Below are positions 1 through 5,621 of a DNA stretch of 5,621 nucleotides, one piece after another. The notes under the pieces are model-generated. The model was not told the DNA's origin, made no database searches, and saw nothing but the letters and a program-made list of their open reading frames with translations. The stretch spans positions 1-5,621 of the forward strand of contig CAIJZG010000151.1 of assembly GCA_903825065.1 (NCBI GenBank), read 5' to 3'. Source of the DNA: an uncultured Bacteroidota bacterium. GTDB lineage: Bacteria > Bacteroidota > Bacteroidia > Chitinophagales > Chitinophagaceae. Within the stretch, counting starts at the first letter, position 1; every line of letters begins with the position of its first letter. The translations under genes and the position numbers were made by a program.

Positions 1-1766
1 AAACATTAGTAGATCGAATTTTACAGACTACTAAAGTATTTAGAGACAATCAGGATACTGGTGATCTGATTATGGATAGTAACGATCTTGAAAGAGAAAG
101 AGGTATTACCATATTCAGTAAAAATGCTGCTGTTACCTATAAAGGGGTAAAAATAAATGTAATTGATACACCGGGTCACTCTGACTTTGGTGGTGAAGTG
201 GAGCGTGTTTTGAAAATGGCTGATGGTGTAATCCTATTGGTTGATGCTTTCGAAGGACCGATGCCACAAACTCGTTTTGTATTACAGAAAGCCTTGCATC
301 TGAATTTGAAGCCAATCGTAGTTATTAATAAAGTAGATAAAGCAAACTGTCGTCCTGATGAAGTGCACGATGCTGTTTTTGAATTATTCTTTAACCTTGA
401 TGCTACAGAAGAGCAATTGAATTTCCCTACTTTTTATGGTAGTGGTAAAAACGGTTGGTTCAATGATTCATTAACACAAACCGAAGACATTCTTCCATTA
501 ATGGATGGTATCATTAAATATGTACCAGAACCAAAAATTACCGAAGGAACTTTACAAATGCAGATTACTTCTTTGGATTATTCTTCATTCTTAGGAAGAA
601 TTGCCATTGGAAAAGTAACTCGTGGTTTTATCAAAGAAGGACAGACTATTGCTTTGGTTCAGGGTGATGGAACATTCAAGAGAAGTAAAGTAAAAGAGTT
701 ATATGTATTTGAGGGAATGGGTAAACGTAAGGTAACAGAAGTGTTATCTGGCGATTTATGTGCTGTTGTAGGATTAGACGATTTTAATATTGGAGATACT
801 ATTGCTGATATTGAAAATCCAGAACCTTTACCAGTAATTAGTGTGGATGAGCCTACCATGAGTATGACATTCAGTATTAACAACTCACCGTTTTTTGGTA
901 AAGATGGTAAGTTTGTTACCTCACGTCACTTGCGTGATCGTTTAATGAAAGAGACAGAAAAGAACTTGGCTCTTCGCGTAGAAGATACAGATAGTGCGGA
1001 TAGTTTCTTGGTTTTTGGTCGCGGTATATTACACTTGGGTATCCTTGTTGAAACAATGCGTCGTGAAGGATATGAATTAACCGTTGGTAATCCACAAGTA
1101 TTGGTTAAACAGATTGACGGAAAGAAACACGAGCCATATGAAAATTTGGTAGTGGATGTTCCTGCAGAGTTTAGTGGTAAAGTAATTGACTTGGTTACTC
1201 AACGTAAAGGTGAAATGCAGATCATGGAAAGCAAAGGTGAGATGCAACACTTGGAGTTTGAAATACCTTCTCGTGGATTGATTGGTTTACGTTCTCAAAT
1301 GCTTACAAACACTGCTGGTGAGGCTGTAATGGCACATCGCTTTATTGAATACAAGCCTTGGAAAGGACCAATTCCTGGAAGAAGTAATGGCGTTTTGATT
1401 GCTAAATTTGGTGGGACAACTACCGCTTATTCTATTGATAAATTACAAGATCGTGGTTCTTTCTTTATTGAGCCAAGCGATGAGGTTTATGCTGGTCAGG
1501 TTATTGCCGAGCATATCAAACCAGGTGATTTGAATGTGAATGCTGTGGAAATGAAGAAACTAACTAACCACCGTGCGAGCGGAAGTGATGATAGTGTTCG
1601 TATAGTACCGAAATTGCAATTCACTTTGGAAGAGTGTATGGAATATATTCAACAAGATGAGTGTATAGAAGTTACTCCTAAAAATATTCGTATGCGTAAA
1701 GTGGTGTTGAACGAAGATGATAGAAAGAAGAGCTCTAAGAGTATGCAGAGTGAAGCAGTTGGATAA
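1..1766 (+). CDS. typA: Ribosome-associated translational GTPase TypA/BipA, 5' end cut by window edge
   Basis: TypA/BipA is a cytoplasmic GTPase of the EF-G/LepA type that binds the 70S ribosome and aids 50S assembly and stress or cold adaptation (family knowledge). The frame is open from base 3 and gives 587 visible residues. The fragment starts TLVDRIL, which in the family directly follows the P-loop GHVDHGKT, so only about 20 residues with G1 are missing; the ATG at 72 is internal. Visible motifs, in fragment numbering: switch I ERERGITI (30-37), G3 DTPGH (55-59) and G4 NKVD (109-112). Beta-barrel domain II and the EF-G-like domains III and V follow, then the BipA-specific C-terminal domain with KLTNHRASGSDD and the IEVTPKNIRMRK end. 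A short polar tail of about 20 residues follows. The expected full length of about 605 is normal for the family, with no frameshift. A terminator follows 20 nt after the stop, so this is the last gene of its transcript. Confidence 0.97.
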   Translation, partial: TLVDRILQTTKVFRDNQDTGDLIMDSNDLERERGITIFSKNAAVTYKGVKINVIDTPGHSDFGGEVERVLKMADGVILLVDAFEGPMPQTRFVLQKALHLNLKPIVVINKVDKANCRPDEVHDAVFELFFNLDATEEQLNFPTFYGSGKNGWFNDSLTQTEDILPLMDGIIKYVPEPKITEGTLQMQITSLDYSSFLGRIAIGKVTRGFIKEGQTIALVQGDGTFKRSKVKELYVFEGMGKRKVTEVLSGDLCAVVGLDDFNIGDTIADIENPEPLPVISVDEPTMSMTFSINNSPFFGKDGKFVTSRHLRDRLMKETEKNLALRVEDTDSADSFLVFGRGILHLGILVETMRREGYELTVGNPQVLVKQIDGKKHEPYENLVVDVPAEFSGKVIDLVTQRKGEMQIMESKGEMQHLEFEIPSRGLIGLRSQMLTNTAGEAVMAHRFIEYKPWKGPIPGRSNGVLIAKFGGTTTAYSIDKLQDRGSFFIEPSDEVYAGQVIAEHIKPGDLNVNAVEMKKLTNHRASGSDDSVRIVPKLQFTLEECMEYIQQDECIEVTPKNIRMRKVVLNEDDRKKSSKSMQSEAVG

Positions 1767-1785
1767 TATTAACTAGTAGTATATG

Positions 1786-1814
1786 ATCCCTGGCAATTGC
1801 CGGGGATTTTTTTT
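1786..1814 (+). terminator. Intrinsic terminator of typA
   Basis: ATCCCTGGC (1786-1794) pairs with GCCGGGGAT (1799-1807), giving a 9-bp stem with one T-G wobble and an AATT loop. A run of eight T begins at 1807. The GC-rich stem plus T-tract lies 20 nt after the typA stop and is a classical Rho-independent terminator. It isolates typA from the lipoprotein gene downstream. Confidence 0.9.
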
Positions 1815-1847
1815 GCTTTTTAGGAAATATTTAGGCAAATAAAAACC

Positions 1848-1875
1848 TTACATCCTAAGAACTTACTTAATATTG
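1848..1875 (+). promoter_or_regulatory. Possible Bacteroidota-type promoter for the lipoprotein gene
   Basis: TAATATTG (1868-1875) matches the Bacteroidota -7 consensus TAnnTTTG at all but one fixed position. A TTA (1848-1850), near the -33 TTG, lies 17 nt upstream. Transcription would start near 1882, leaving about 19 nt before the ATG at 1901 and only about 4 before the ATG at 1886. Such matches arise easily in AT-rich DNA, so this is weak support. Confidence 0.35.
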
Positions 1876-1900
1876 AATCTCTCTAATGATAAATCTTGCC

Positions 1901-2599
1901 ATGAAAAAGTTGACCCATACATTCCTATTTGTCCTTTTATTGCTATCGTTGATTTCTTGTAATAAAACAGCTCCAGTAGTAACAATGACAAATCTTCGAT
2001 TTATAAATTTGTCGCCAAATTCAAGTCCATTTGATGTGTATGTAAATAGCACTTTAATAGTAGGAGCAGTAAGTTATAGTGTAGCTACAAGTTATATTCC
2101 AGTTGATGCATCAGGTAGTTCATTTTCTGTGAATCAGTCTGGAACGTCGGTAAATTATTTAACGGGTAATATAAGTTTTACTCCAAACGGTTATTATAGT
2201 GCAATTGTTTATGATTCTATGGCGATTTTAAAAGGAAATATTTTCATTGACGATAGAACTGCACCTCCTGCTGGAAAATCCTTTGTTCGTTTTTTTGACT
2301 ATGTGAGTGGTACTTCTTCTCTTGATATTATTAGAACAGATACTGGCACAACAAAATTATTTACAGGAAGAACTTATTTAGATCATATCAATAGCTCTAC
2401 AAATGCAAATTTTGTTTACATACCAATAAATCCAGGTTCTTTCAGTGCAACAGCTGTAGTAGCTGGAACAAATGTACAAGTAGCACAGCTAGCAAATTTC
2501 ACAGCAGTTGCTGGGAAGTCGTACACAATATTCCTGAATGGATTTACAAATGGAACCGGACCTCAAGGAATATTCTTAGGATCTGTTAATGATAAGTAA
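1901..2599 (+). CDS. DUF4397-type lipoprotein, function unknown
   Basis: A 232-residue exported lipoprotein. It has a KK start, a hydrophobic stretch (residues 8-19) and the lipobox L-I-S-C, with Cys20 as the lipidated residue. The rest looks like a DUF4397 beta-sandwich protein and shows two related halves. The first runs from LRFINLSPNSSPFDVYVN (32-49) through SFTPNGYYSAIVYDS (92-106). The second runs from SFVRFFDYVSGTSSLDII (127-144) through FTAVAGKSYTIFLNG (200-214). No catalytic motif is visible; DUF4397 proteins in this phylum are common envelope lipoproteins of unknown role. Residues after Cys20 (NKTAPVV) lack the acidic cluster of known surface-export signals, so a periplasm-facing anchor is more likely (inference). 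An in-frame ATG five codons upstream (1886) is possible, but the MKK start gives a standard signal peptide and fits the candidate promoter. The gene stands alone between two terminators. Confidence 0.85.
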   Translation: MKKLTHTFLFVLLLLSLISCNKTAPVVTMTNLRFINLSPNSSPFDVYVNSTLIVGAVSYSVATSYIPVDASGSSFSVNQSGTSVNYLTGNISFTPNGYYSAIVYDSMAILKGNIFIDDRTAPPAGKSFVRFFDYVSGTSSLDIIRTDTGTTKLFTGRTYLDHINSSTNANFVYIPINPGSFSATAVVAGTNVQVAQLANFTAVAGKSYTIFLNGFTNGTGPQGIFLGSVNDK

Positions 2600-2605
2600 T
2601 AGAAA

Positions 2606-2647
2606 AAAGTAACACTGAGAATATTAAATAATCATCAGTGTTACTTT
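2606..2647. terminator. Bidirectional terminator between convergent genes
   Basis: AAAGTAACACTGA (2606-2618) pairs perfectly with TCAGTGTTACTTT (2635-2647) in a 13-bp stem around a 16-nt AT-rich loop. On the minus strand the stem ends in a six-T run (complement of 2603-2608), which suits the secreted-protein gene ending at 2663. On the plus strand only TTTC follows, so termination of the lipoprotein gene is probably weaker. It lies 6 nt after one stop and 15 nt after the other. Confidence 0.85.
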
Positions 2648-2662
2648 CATTAATTAATTCAC

Positions 2663-3085
2663 TTATTTTTTGGTAACACTAACTTCTGAAACAGTGTTAG
2701 TTTTAACTGCCACATCAAAAATTTCTTTGTAAGAACCTTTTTCTGTATTGATAATAAAAGTAAGTTTGTTTACATCCTGGCTTGCAGGGAAAACGAATTT
2801 CTTATCAAAAGTTTTTTCAGTAAATTTATCTGAGTAGATAACTTCACCATTCTCATCTAATACATAAACTTTAAAAGACTTACCAGCTTCGTTATTAAAT
2901 TTAACGTTGAAGAATAAACTTTCTTTTTCAGTACCTACGTATTTAACTTCAACTTTTTTAGTTGGGTCGATAGATAAAACTCTTGTACTACCTGTGTTTG
3001 CGCTTGCAGAAAGAAAGAACATTGCTGCTAAAACGTTGCCTAAGAAAAATCTTTTTGCGATTGTGTTGATTGATTGCTTTTTCAT
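2663..3085 (-). CDS. Small secreted protein of unknown function, probably beta-rich
   Basis: A 140-residue protein I cannot assign to a named family. The N-terminus is a clear Sec signal peptide: basic MKKQSINTIAKR, a hydrophobic core FFLGNVLAAMFFLSA, and an A-S-A site with likely cleavage after Ala29. The mature part of about 111 residues is rich in alternating hydrophobic/polar strands and lysine, for example VEVKYVGTEKESLFFNVKFN, then FKVYVLDENGEVIYSDKF, KKFVFPAS and KLTFIINTEKG. This suggests a single Ig-like or other beta-sandwich fold. There are no cysteines, metal motifs or catalytic signatures, and no lipobox, so it should be free in the periplasm or secreted. Similar short proteins seem common in Chitinophagaceae, from memory only. 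The start ATG follows an A-rich leader with nine consecutive A, typical of well-expressed Bacteroidota genes. It is a single gene with its own terminator. Confidence 0.8.
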   Translation of the reverse strand: MKKQSINTIAKRFFLGNVLAAMFFLSASANTGSTRVLSIDPTKKVEVKYVGTEKESLFFNVKFNNEAGKSFKVYVLDENGEVIYSDKFTEKTFDKKFVFPASQDVNKLTFIINTEKGSYKEIFDVAVKTNTVSEVSVTKK

Positions 3086-3117
3086 GTTTTTTTTTAATTT
3101 TTAAGATTAAATAAATT

Positions 3118-3146
3118 GATAACTAAATTCTTGATGGCACAAGCAA
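3118..3146 (-). promoter_or_regulatory. Candidate promoter of the secreted-protein gene
   Basis: On the minus strand, TTG (3146-3144) is followed after 18 nt by TAGTTATC (3125-3118). This keeps TA and two further fixed positions of the TAnnTTTG -7 element and has proper spacing. The predicted transcript would start near 3111, giving a leader of about 25 nt that is A-rich up to the ATG at 3085. Two mismatches in the -7 element keep confidence low. Confidence 0.3.
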
Positions 3147-3160
3147 TCTGTAAAACAGAT
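3146..3160. repeat. 15-bp palindrome, possible operator
   Basis: ATCTGTAAAACAGAT is a perfect 6-bp inverted repeat around AAA. It abuts the candidate -33 element of the secreted-protein promoter, and a further CAGAT lies at 3172-3175 and flanking base 3171. The symmetry and place fit a dimeric regulator site. A chance AT-rich palindrome is also possible. Confidence 0.4.
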
Positions 3161-3189
3161 ATTTTCTTCTCAGATGGTGTAGCAAAACG

Positions 3190-3241
3190 TAGACAAAATG
3201 ATCAACTAGGCATCCTTAATTTTTGACGTTTGTCTAGGATG
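3190..3241. repeat. Two overlapping, mutually exclusive inverted repeats
   Basis: TAGACAAA (3190-3197) is the exact complement of TTTGTCTA (3229-3236). CATCCT (3211-3216) is the exact complement of AGGATG (3236-3241). The right arms abut and interlock, so both stems cannot form at once as simple hairpins. The element lies between the obg terminator and the candidate promoter of the secreted-protein gene. Its role is unknown; it could be a regulator site or a remnant of a small RNA or leader. Confidence 0.4.
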
Positions 3242-3268
3242 GTCGATTCAAGGATTAATACCCTAGAT

Positions 3269-3301
3269 AAAAAAAGGTAACCCCATTTTTTTGAGATTAC
3301 C
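3269..3301 (-). terminator. obg: Intrinsic terminator of obg
   Basis: Read on the minus strand, GGTAATCTC (3301-3293) pairs with GGGGTTACC (3284-3276) in a 9-bp stem with two T-G wobbles and an 8-nt A-rich loop. A run of seven T (3275-3269) follows. It lies about 57 nt after the obg stop and ends the paaD-paaG-obg direction of transcription. Confidence 0.85.
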
Positions 3302-3358
3302 CTACTAATTTAATTATTTATTCCCTAATTGTCTGTATATCAGCTTTTTATAAGCTTG

Positions 3359-4363
3359 TTAAGATTGTGGTTTATTTAGTGTATCCCAAAGAAGATCTTT
3401 TAATTCTGTTAAACCTTTGTTAGTGATCGAAGAAATAAATAGTAATGGAATGGTTGATGGCAATTCTTTTTTTATTGCATCTTTTAATTCATCATCCAAC
3501 ATATCTGATTTACTGATAGCGATTACAAATTCTTTTTGTAGCAGTTCTGGATTGTATTCTTCTAATTCATTTCTTAATATTTCGAACTCCTTACGATGAT
3601 CATTACTATCTGCTGGAATTAAAAATAAAAGTGCAGAGTTTCTTTCTATATGTCTTAAGAAACGATGTCCTAAACCTTTTCCTTCAGCTGCGCCTTCAAT
3701 AATACCTGGTAAATCTGCAATACAAAATGATTTGTTATCGCGATATGATACCATCCCCAATTGTGGCGTTAAAGTAGTGAATGCGTAATTTGCAATTTTT
3801 GGTTTAGCAGCTGTTATTACAGAGAGTAGTGTTGATTTTCCTGCATTGGGAAATCCTACTAAACCTACGTCTGCCAATACTTTTAATTCTAATACTTTCC
3901 AACCCTCTAATCCTGGTTCACCAGGTTGTGCATGTTCAGGTGCCTGGTTAGTTGGTGTTGCAAAATTGCTATTACCTAATCCACCCCTACCACCTTTCAT
4001 TAAAATAATTTCCTGACCGTCTTCTAAAATCTCTGCATCAATTTTACCTGTTTCTTCATCTCTTGCTATGGTGCCTAGTGGAACTTCGATAATAATATCT
4101 GCACCATCTTTTCCAGTGCAATTATTTTTGCTACCCATTTCTCCATCTTCTGCCAAAACATTTTTAAAGTACCGTAAGTGCAACAGAGTCCATAAATTAC
4201 TATTGCCTCTTAAAATAATATGTGCCCCTCTTCCACCATCACCGCCATCGGGGCCACCCATTGCAGTTAATTTATTTCGCATAAAATGACGGGAACCAGC
4301 ACCTCCATGGCCGGAATGACAAAATATACGAATGAGATCGATAAAATTACTTCTTTCAGACAC
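3359..4363 (-). CDS. obg: Obg/CgtA-family GTPase, ribosome assembly and stress control
   Basis: Obg is an essential cytoplasmic GTPase that binds the 50S subunit and links ribosome maturation to growth state and (p)ppGpp (family knowledge). The 334 residues show the glycine-rich Obg fold first (about 7-160), with GGPDGGDGGRG (36-46), LLHLRY (60-65) and GGRGGLGNSNF (124-134). The G domain follows: P-loop GFPNAGKS (170-177), switch I YAFTTLTPQLG (193-203), G3 DLPG (217-220), G4 SKSD (284-287) and G5 SSITNKG (311-317). G4 has Ser in place of the usual Asn of NKxD, which I recall as common in this phylum. There is no third C-terminal (OCT) domain, so it is shorter than the E. coli (about 390) and B. 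subtilis (about 428) proteins. The start codon is GTG: an in-frame TGA lies four codons upstream and the next ATG is Met28, inside the conserved fold. It sits 93 nt downstream of paaG on the same strand. Confidence 0.97.
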   Translation of the reverse strand: MSERSNFIDLIRIFCHSGHGGAGSRHFMRNKLTAMGGPDGGDGGRGAHIILRGNSNLWTLLHLRYFKNVLAEDGEMGSKNNCTGKDGADIIIEVPLGTIARDEETGKIDAEILEDGQEIILMKGGRGGLGNSNFATPTNQAPEHAQPGEPGLEGWKVLELKVLADVGLVGFPNAGKSTLLSVITAAKPKIANYAFTTLTPQLGMVSYRDNKSFCIADLPGIIEGAAEGKGLGHRFLRHIERNSALLFLIPADSNDHRKEFEILRNELEEYNPELLQKEFVIAISKSDMLDDELKDAIKKELPSTIPLLFISSITNKGLTELKDLLWDTLNKPQS

Positions 4364-4387
4364 GCTATAAATTCATTAAATGAGTAA

Positions 4388-4416
4388 TTGCAGATTGCAA
4401 CGTCCGAAGTTACGTT
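4388..4416 (-). promoter_or_regulatory. Two adjacent hairpins in the obg leader
   Basis: On the minus strand, AACGTAACTTCGGACGTT (4416-4399) folds as a 5-bp AACGT/ACGTT stem, a two-A bulge and a C-TTCG-G tetraloop. Immediately after it TTGCA/TGCAA (4400-4388) forms a 5-bp stem with a 3-nt loop, sharing two bases with the first. They end 24 nt before the GTG start of obg. No T-tract follows, so they are not terminators. A role in RNA processing, stability or translation control is conjecture. Confidence 0.35.
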
Positions 4417-4456
4417 AAATAATTTTCTTGCTTGTTTTAGTGCAAAAAAGCAAAAA

Positions 4457-5233
4457 CTATTCGCCTTTAAATATGGGTAACCTTTTTTCTAAAAATGCAT
4501 TCACCCCTTCTTTAAAATCGAAAGTAGCAGCTGCTTTCTGTTGATAATTATCTTCTAATTCTAATTGTTGCTCCATCGAATTTAAAAAGCTTTGATTCAA
4601 TGCATGTTTAATGTATGCCAAAGCTTTTGTAGGCATGCTGGCAAGTGTATTTGCAATACTGGTTGATTCGCCATTAAAATTTTCATTATCGAATACTTTG
4701 TAGATCATACCCATTTGATAAGCTTCATGAGCAGTTATTTTATCGCCCAACATCATTAAGGCAGATGCTCTTTGCAAACCAATCAATCTCGGAAGGGTAT
4801 AAGTACCACCGCTATCTGGAATCAATCCAATTTTAGAAAATGCTTGTATAAAGACAGCTGAATTTTTTGATACTACAATATCACAGGCTAAGGCAATATT
4901 TACTCCAGCACCAGCTGCAACACCATTCACGGCCGCAATTACTGGCTTTGGAATATTTCTGATTTTTTTTATAATAGGATTAAAATGCTCGCTTAAAATT
5001 TTATCCATACCAGGCCCATTAGGAACGATTACTTCTGATAAATCCTGCCCAGAACAAAATCCTTTCCCAGACCCAGTAATGTATAGGCATCTTACTTCTT
5101 TAATGGAAGCGGCTTCATCTAAATAATTTTGAAATAGCATAGCCATTTCTCTATTAAATGAATTTAGCTTGTCTGGTCTATTAAGTGTAATAAAAGCGAT
5201 ACTGTTTTCAATATGAAATAAAACGGAAGACAT
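4457..5233 (-). CDS. paaG: Enoyl-CoA hydratase/isomerase family, probable 1,2-epoxyphenylacetyl-CoA isomerase PaaG
   Basis: A 258-residue crotonase-fold enzyme, close to the roughly 262 of E. coli PaaG. PaaG converts ring-1,2-epoxyphenylacetyl-CoA to oxepin-CoA in aerobic phenylacetate degradation in the cytoplasm. Crotonase landmarks are LNRPDKLNSFN (17-27), FCSGQDL (59-65, oxyanion-hole region), AAVNGVAAGAGVNIALACDIVV (starting at 100) and IGLIPDSGGTYTLPRL (135-150). The first hydratase glutamate is absent, and Asp140 in IPDSGGT matches the catalytic aspartate of PaaG-type isomerases. The C-terminal SFLNSMEQQLELEDNYQ and FKEGVNAFLEKRLPIF are also PaaG-like. The preceding gene, paaD, ends 31 nt upstream on the same strand, which strongly supports the pathway and a shared transcript. 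A general fatty-acid enoyl-CoA hydratase is the alternative, but the missing glutamate and the context argue against it. Confidence 0.9.
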   Translation of the reverse strand: MSSVLFHIENSIAFITLNRPDKLNSFNREMAMLFQNYLDEAASIKEVRCLYITGSGKGFCSGQDLSEVIVPNGPGMDKILSEHFNPIIKKIRNIPKPVIAAVNGVAAGAGVNIALACDIVVSKNSAVFIQAFSKIGLIPDSGGTYTLPRLIGLQRASALMMLGDKITAHEAYQMGMIYKVFDNENFNGESTSIANTLASMPTKALAYIKHALNQSFLNSMEQQLELEDNYQQKAAATFDFKEGVNAFLEKRLPIFKGE

Positions 5234-5264
5234 AGTTAAGAATTGAAAAGTGAATAGATTCTAG

Positions 5265-5621
5265 TTAATGACATTTAAAGTAATCAAATGGTTCTAAACA
5301 GCTACTACATTTATAAAGCGCCTTGCATGCTGTACTACTAAATTCAGAAATAAGCTTTGTTTGATTTGAACCACACTGAGGGCATACTATTTTTAAATCT
5401 TCTAATTTACTATTATCACAACTTCTTCCAATTGGAGCTGCAATGCCATATTTTATTAATTTTTCTTTACCGGATTCAGACATCCAATCTGTGCTCCAGG
5501 CTGGGAATAATTTTTGTTCCAAGTGTAAATTTTTAAACCCTGCTGCATGTAAGCTAACGCCTATTTCTGCATTAATCATATCCACAGCAGGGCAAGCAGA
5601 ATAGGTTGGGGTATAATGAAT
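5265..5621 (-). CDS. paaD: Phenylacetyl-CoA epoxidase accessory protein PaaD, 5' end cut by window edge
   Basis: PaaD (also called PaaJ in some annotations) is needed for activity of the PaaABCE ring epoxidase and is thought to act in iron-sulfur or di-iron maturation, since its N-terminal half is a MIP18/DUF59 domain (family knowledge). The visible 118 residues begin IHYTPTYSACPAVDM, inside the DUF59 domain with its conserved Cys (fragment residue 10). The frame stays open to the window edge, and the GTG at 5585 that could start a shorter protein encodes an internal valine. Next come the conserved WSTDWMSE and YGIAAP segments. A C-terminal zinc-ribbon-like part has CPQC (fragment 80-83) and CSSC (105-108), between them STACKALYK, and the end EPFDYFKCH. 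The family is about 165 residues, so roughly 45-50 are missing. Upstream, outside the window, paaC/paaB/paaA are expected. paaG follows after 31 nt. Confidence 0.93.
   Translation of the reverse strand: MHYTPTYSACPAVDMINAEIGVSLHAAGFKNLHLEQKLFPAWSTDWMSESGKEKLIKYGIAAPIGRSCDNSKLEDLKIVCPQCGSNQTKLISEFSSTACKALYKCSSCLEPFDYFKCH

Noticed and set aside
72..1766. ATG at 72 as the real start of typA
   Set aside because: The frame is open to the window edge and the codons from base 3 encode the conserved TLVD segment that follows the P-loop, so the ATG is internal.
3340..3358. AGCTT/AAGCT hairpin right after the obg stop
   Set aside because: A 5-bp AT-rich stem without a T-run; the much better terminator at 3269-3301 explains transcript ending.
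4068..4289. Plus-strand open frame opposite obg
   Set aside because: It is the antisense of the glycine-rich Obg domain; its proline/serine-rich composition is just the complement of Gly codons. The other short opposite-strand frames (133-315, 659-883, 1867-2052, 2907-3104, 3417-3599) are likewise shadows.
4428..4453. TTGCTT/AAGCAA inverted repeat as a paaG terminator
   Set aside because: The stem is only 6 bp, AT-rich and has a 14-nt loop, and no proper T-tract follows on the minus strand.
5265..5585. A complete 106-residue protein starting with GTG at 5585
   Set aside because: The codons upstream encode the conserved PTYSACPA of PaaD, so the GTG is an internal valine and the gene continues off the window.
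1..5621. Mobile element, CRISPR array, tRNA or defence system
   Set aside because: No transposase or integrase frame, regularly spaced repeats, cloverleaf-like sequence or defence-related motif was seen on either strand.

Overview
The window reads as ordinary chromosomal DNA from a member of the Bacteroidota, most likely near Chitinophagaceae/Sphingobacteriales. This rests on low G+C by eye, A-rich leaders without clear Shine-Dalgarno motifs, a DUF4397 lipoprotein, the form of the Obg GTPase (SKSD in G4, short C-terminus), and a PaaD ending in the EPFDYFKCH tail. The genus placement is an inference; no rRNA or other marker is present.

Left part, plus strand: the 3' 97% or so of typA/bipA enters from the left edge and ends at a strong intrinsic terminator. 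A separately transcribed gene for a small DUF4397 lipoprotein follows. It converges on a minus-strand gene for a 140-residue secreted protein of unknown function, and a 13-bp hairpin between them probably terminates transcription in both directions.

Right part, minus strand, in order of transcription: paaD (5' end outside the window), paaG 31 nt later, obg 93 nt after that, an intrinsic terminator, a 273-nt gap between coding regions with several inverted repeats, then the secreted-protein gene. PaaD and PaaG belong to phenylacetyl-CoA catabolism: PaaD supports the ring epoxidase and PaaG isomerises the epoxide to the oxepin. Obg is a ribosome-assembly GTPase with no known link to that pathway; it may simply be read through from the paa operon, since no good terminator separates them.

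No mobile element, CRISPR array, RNA gene or defence system was seen, and nothing amounts to a new system. The points most worth a second look are the palindromes upstream of the secreted-protein gene, the TAACACT repeats shared by its 3' end and the terminator, the structured leader of the GTG-started obg, and the secreted protein itself.
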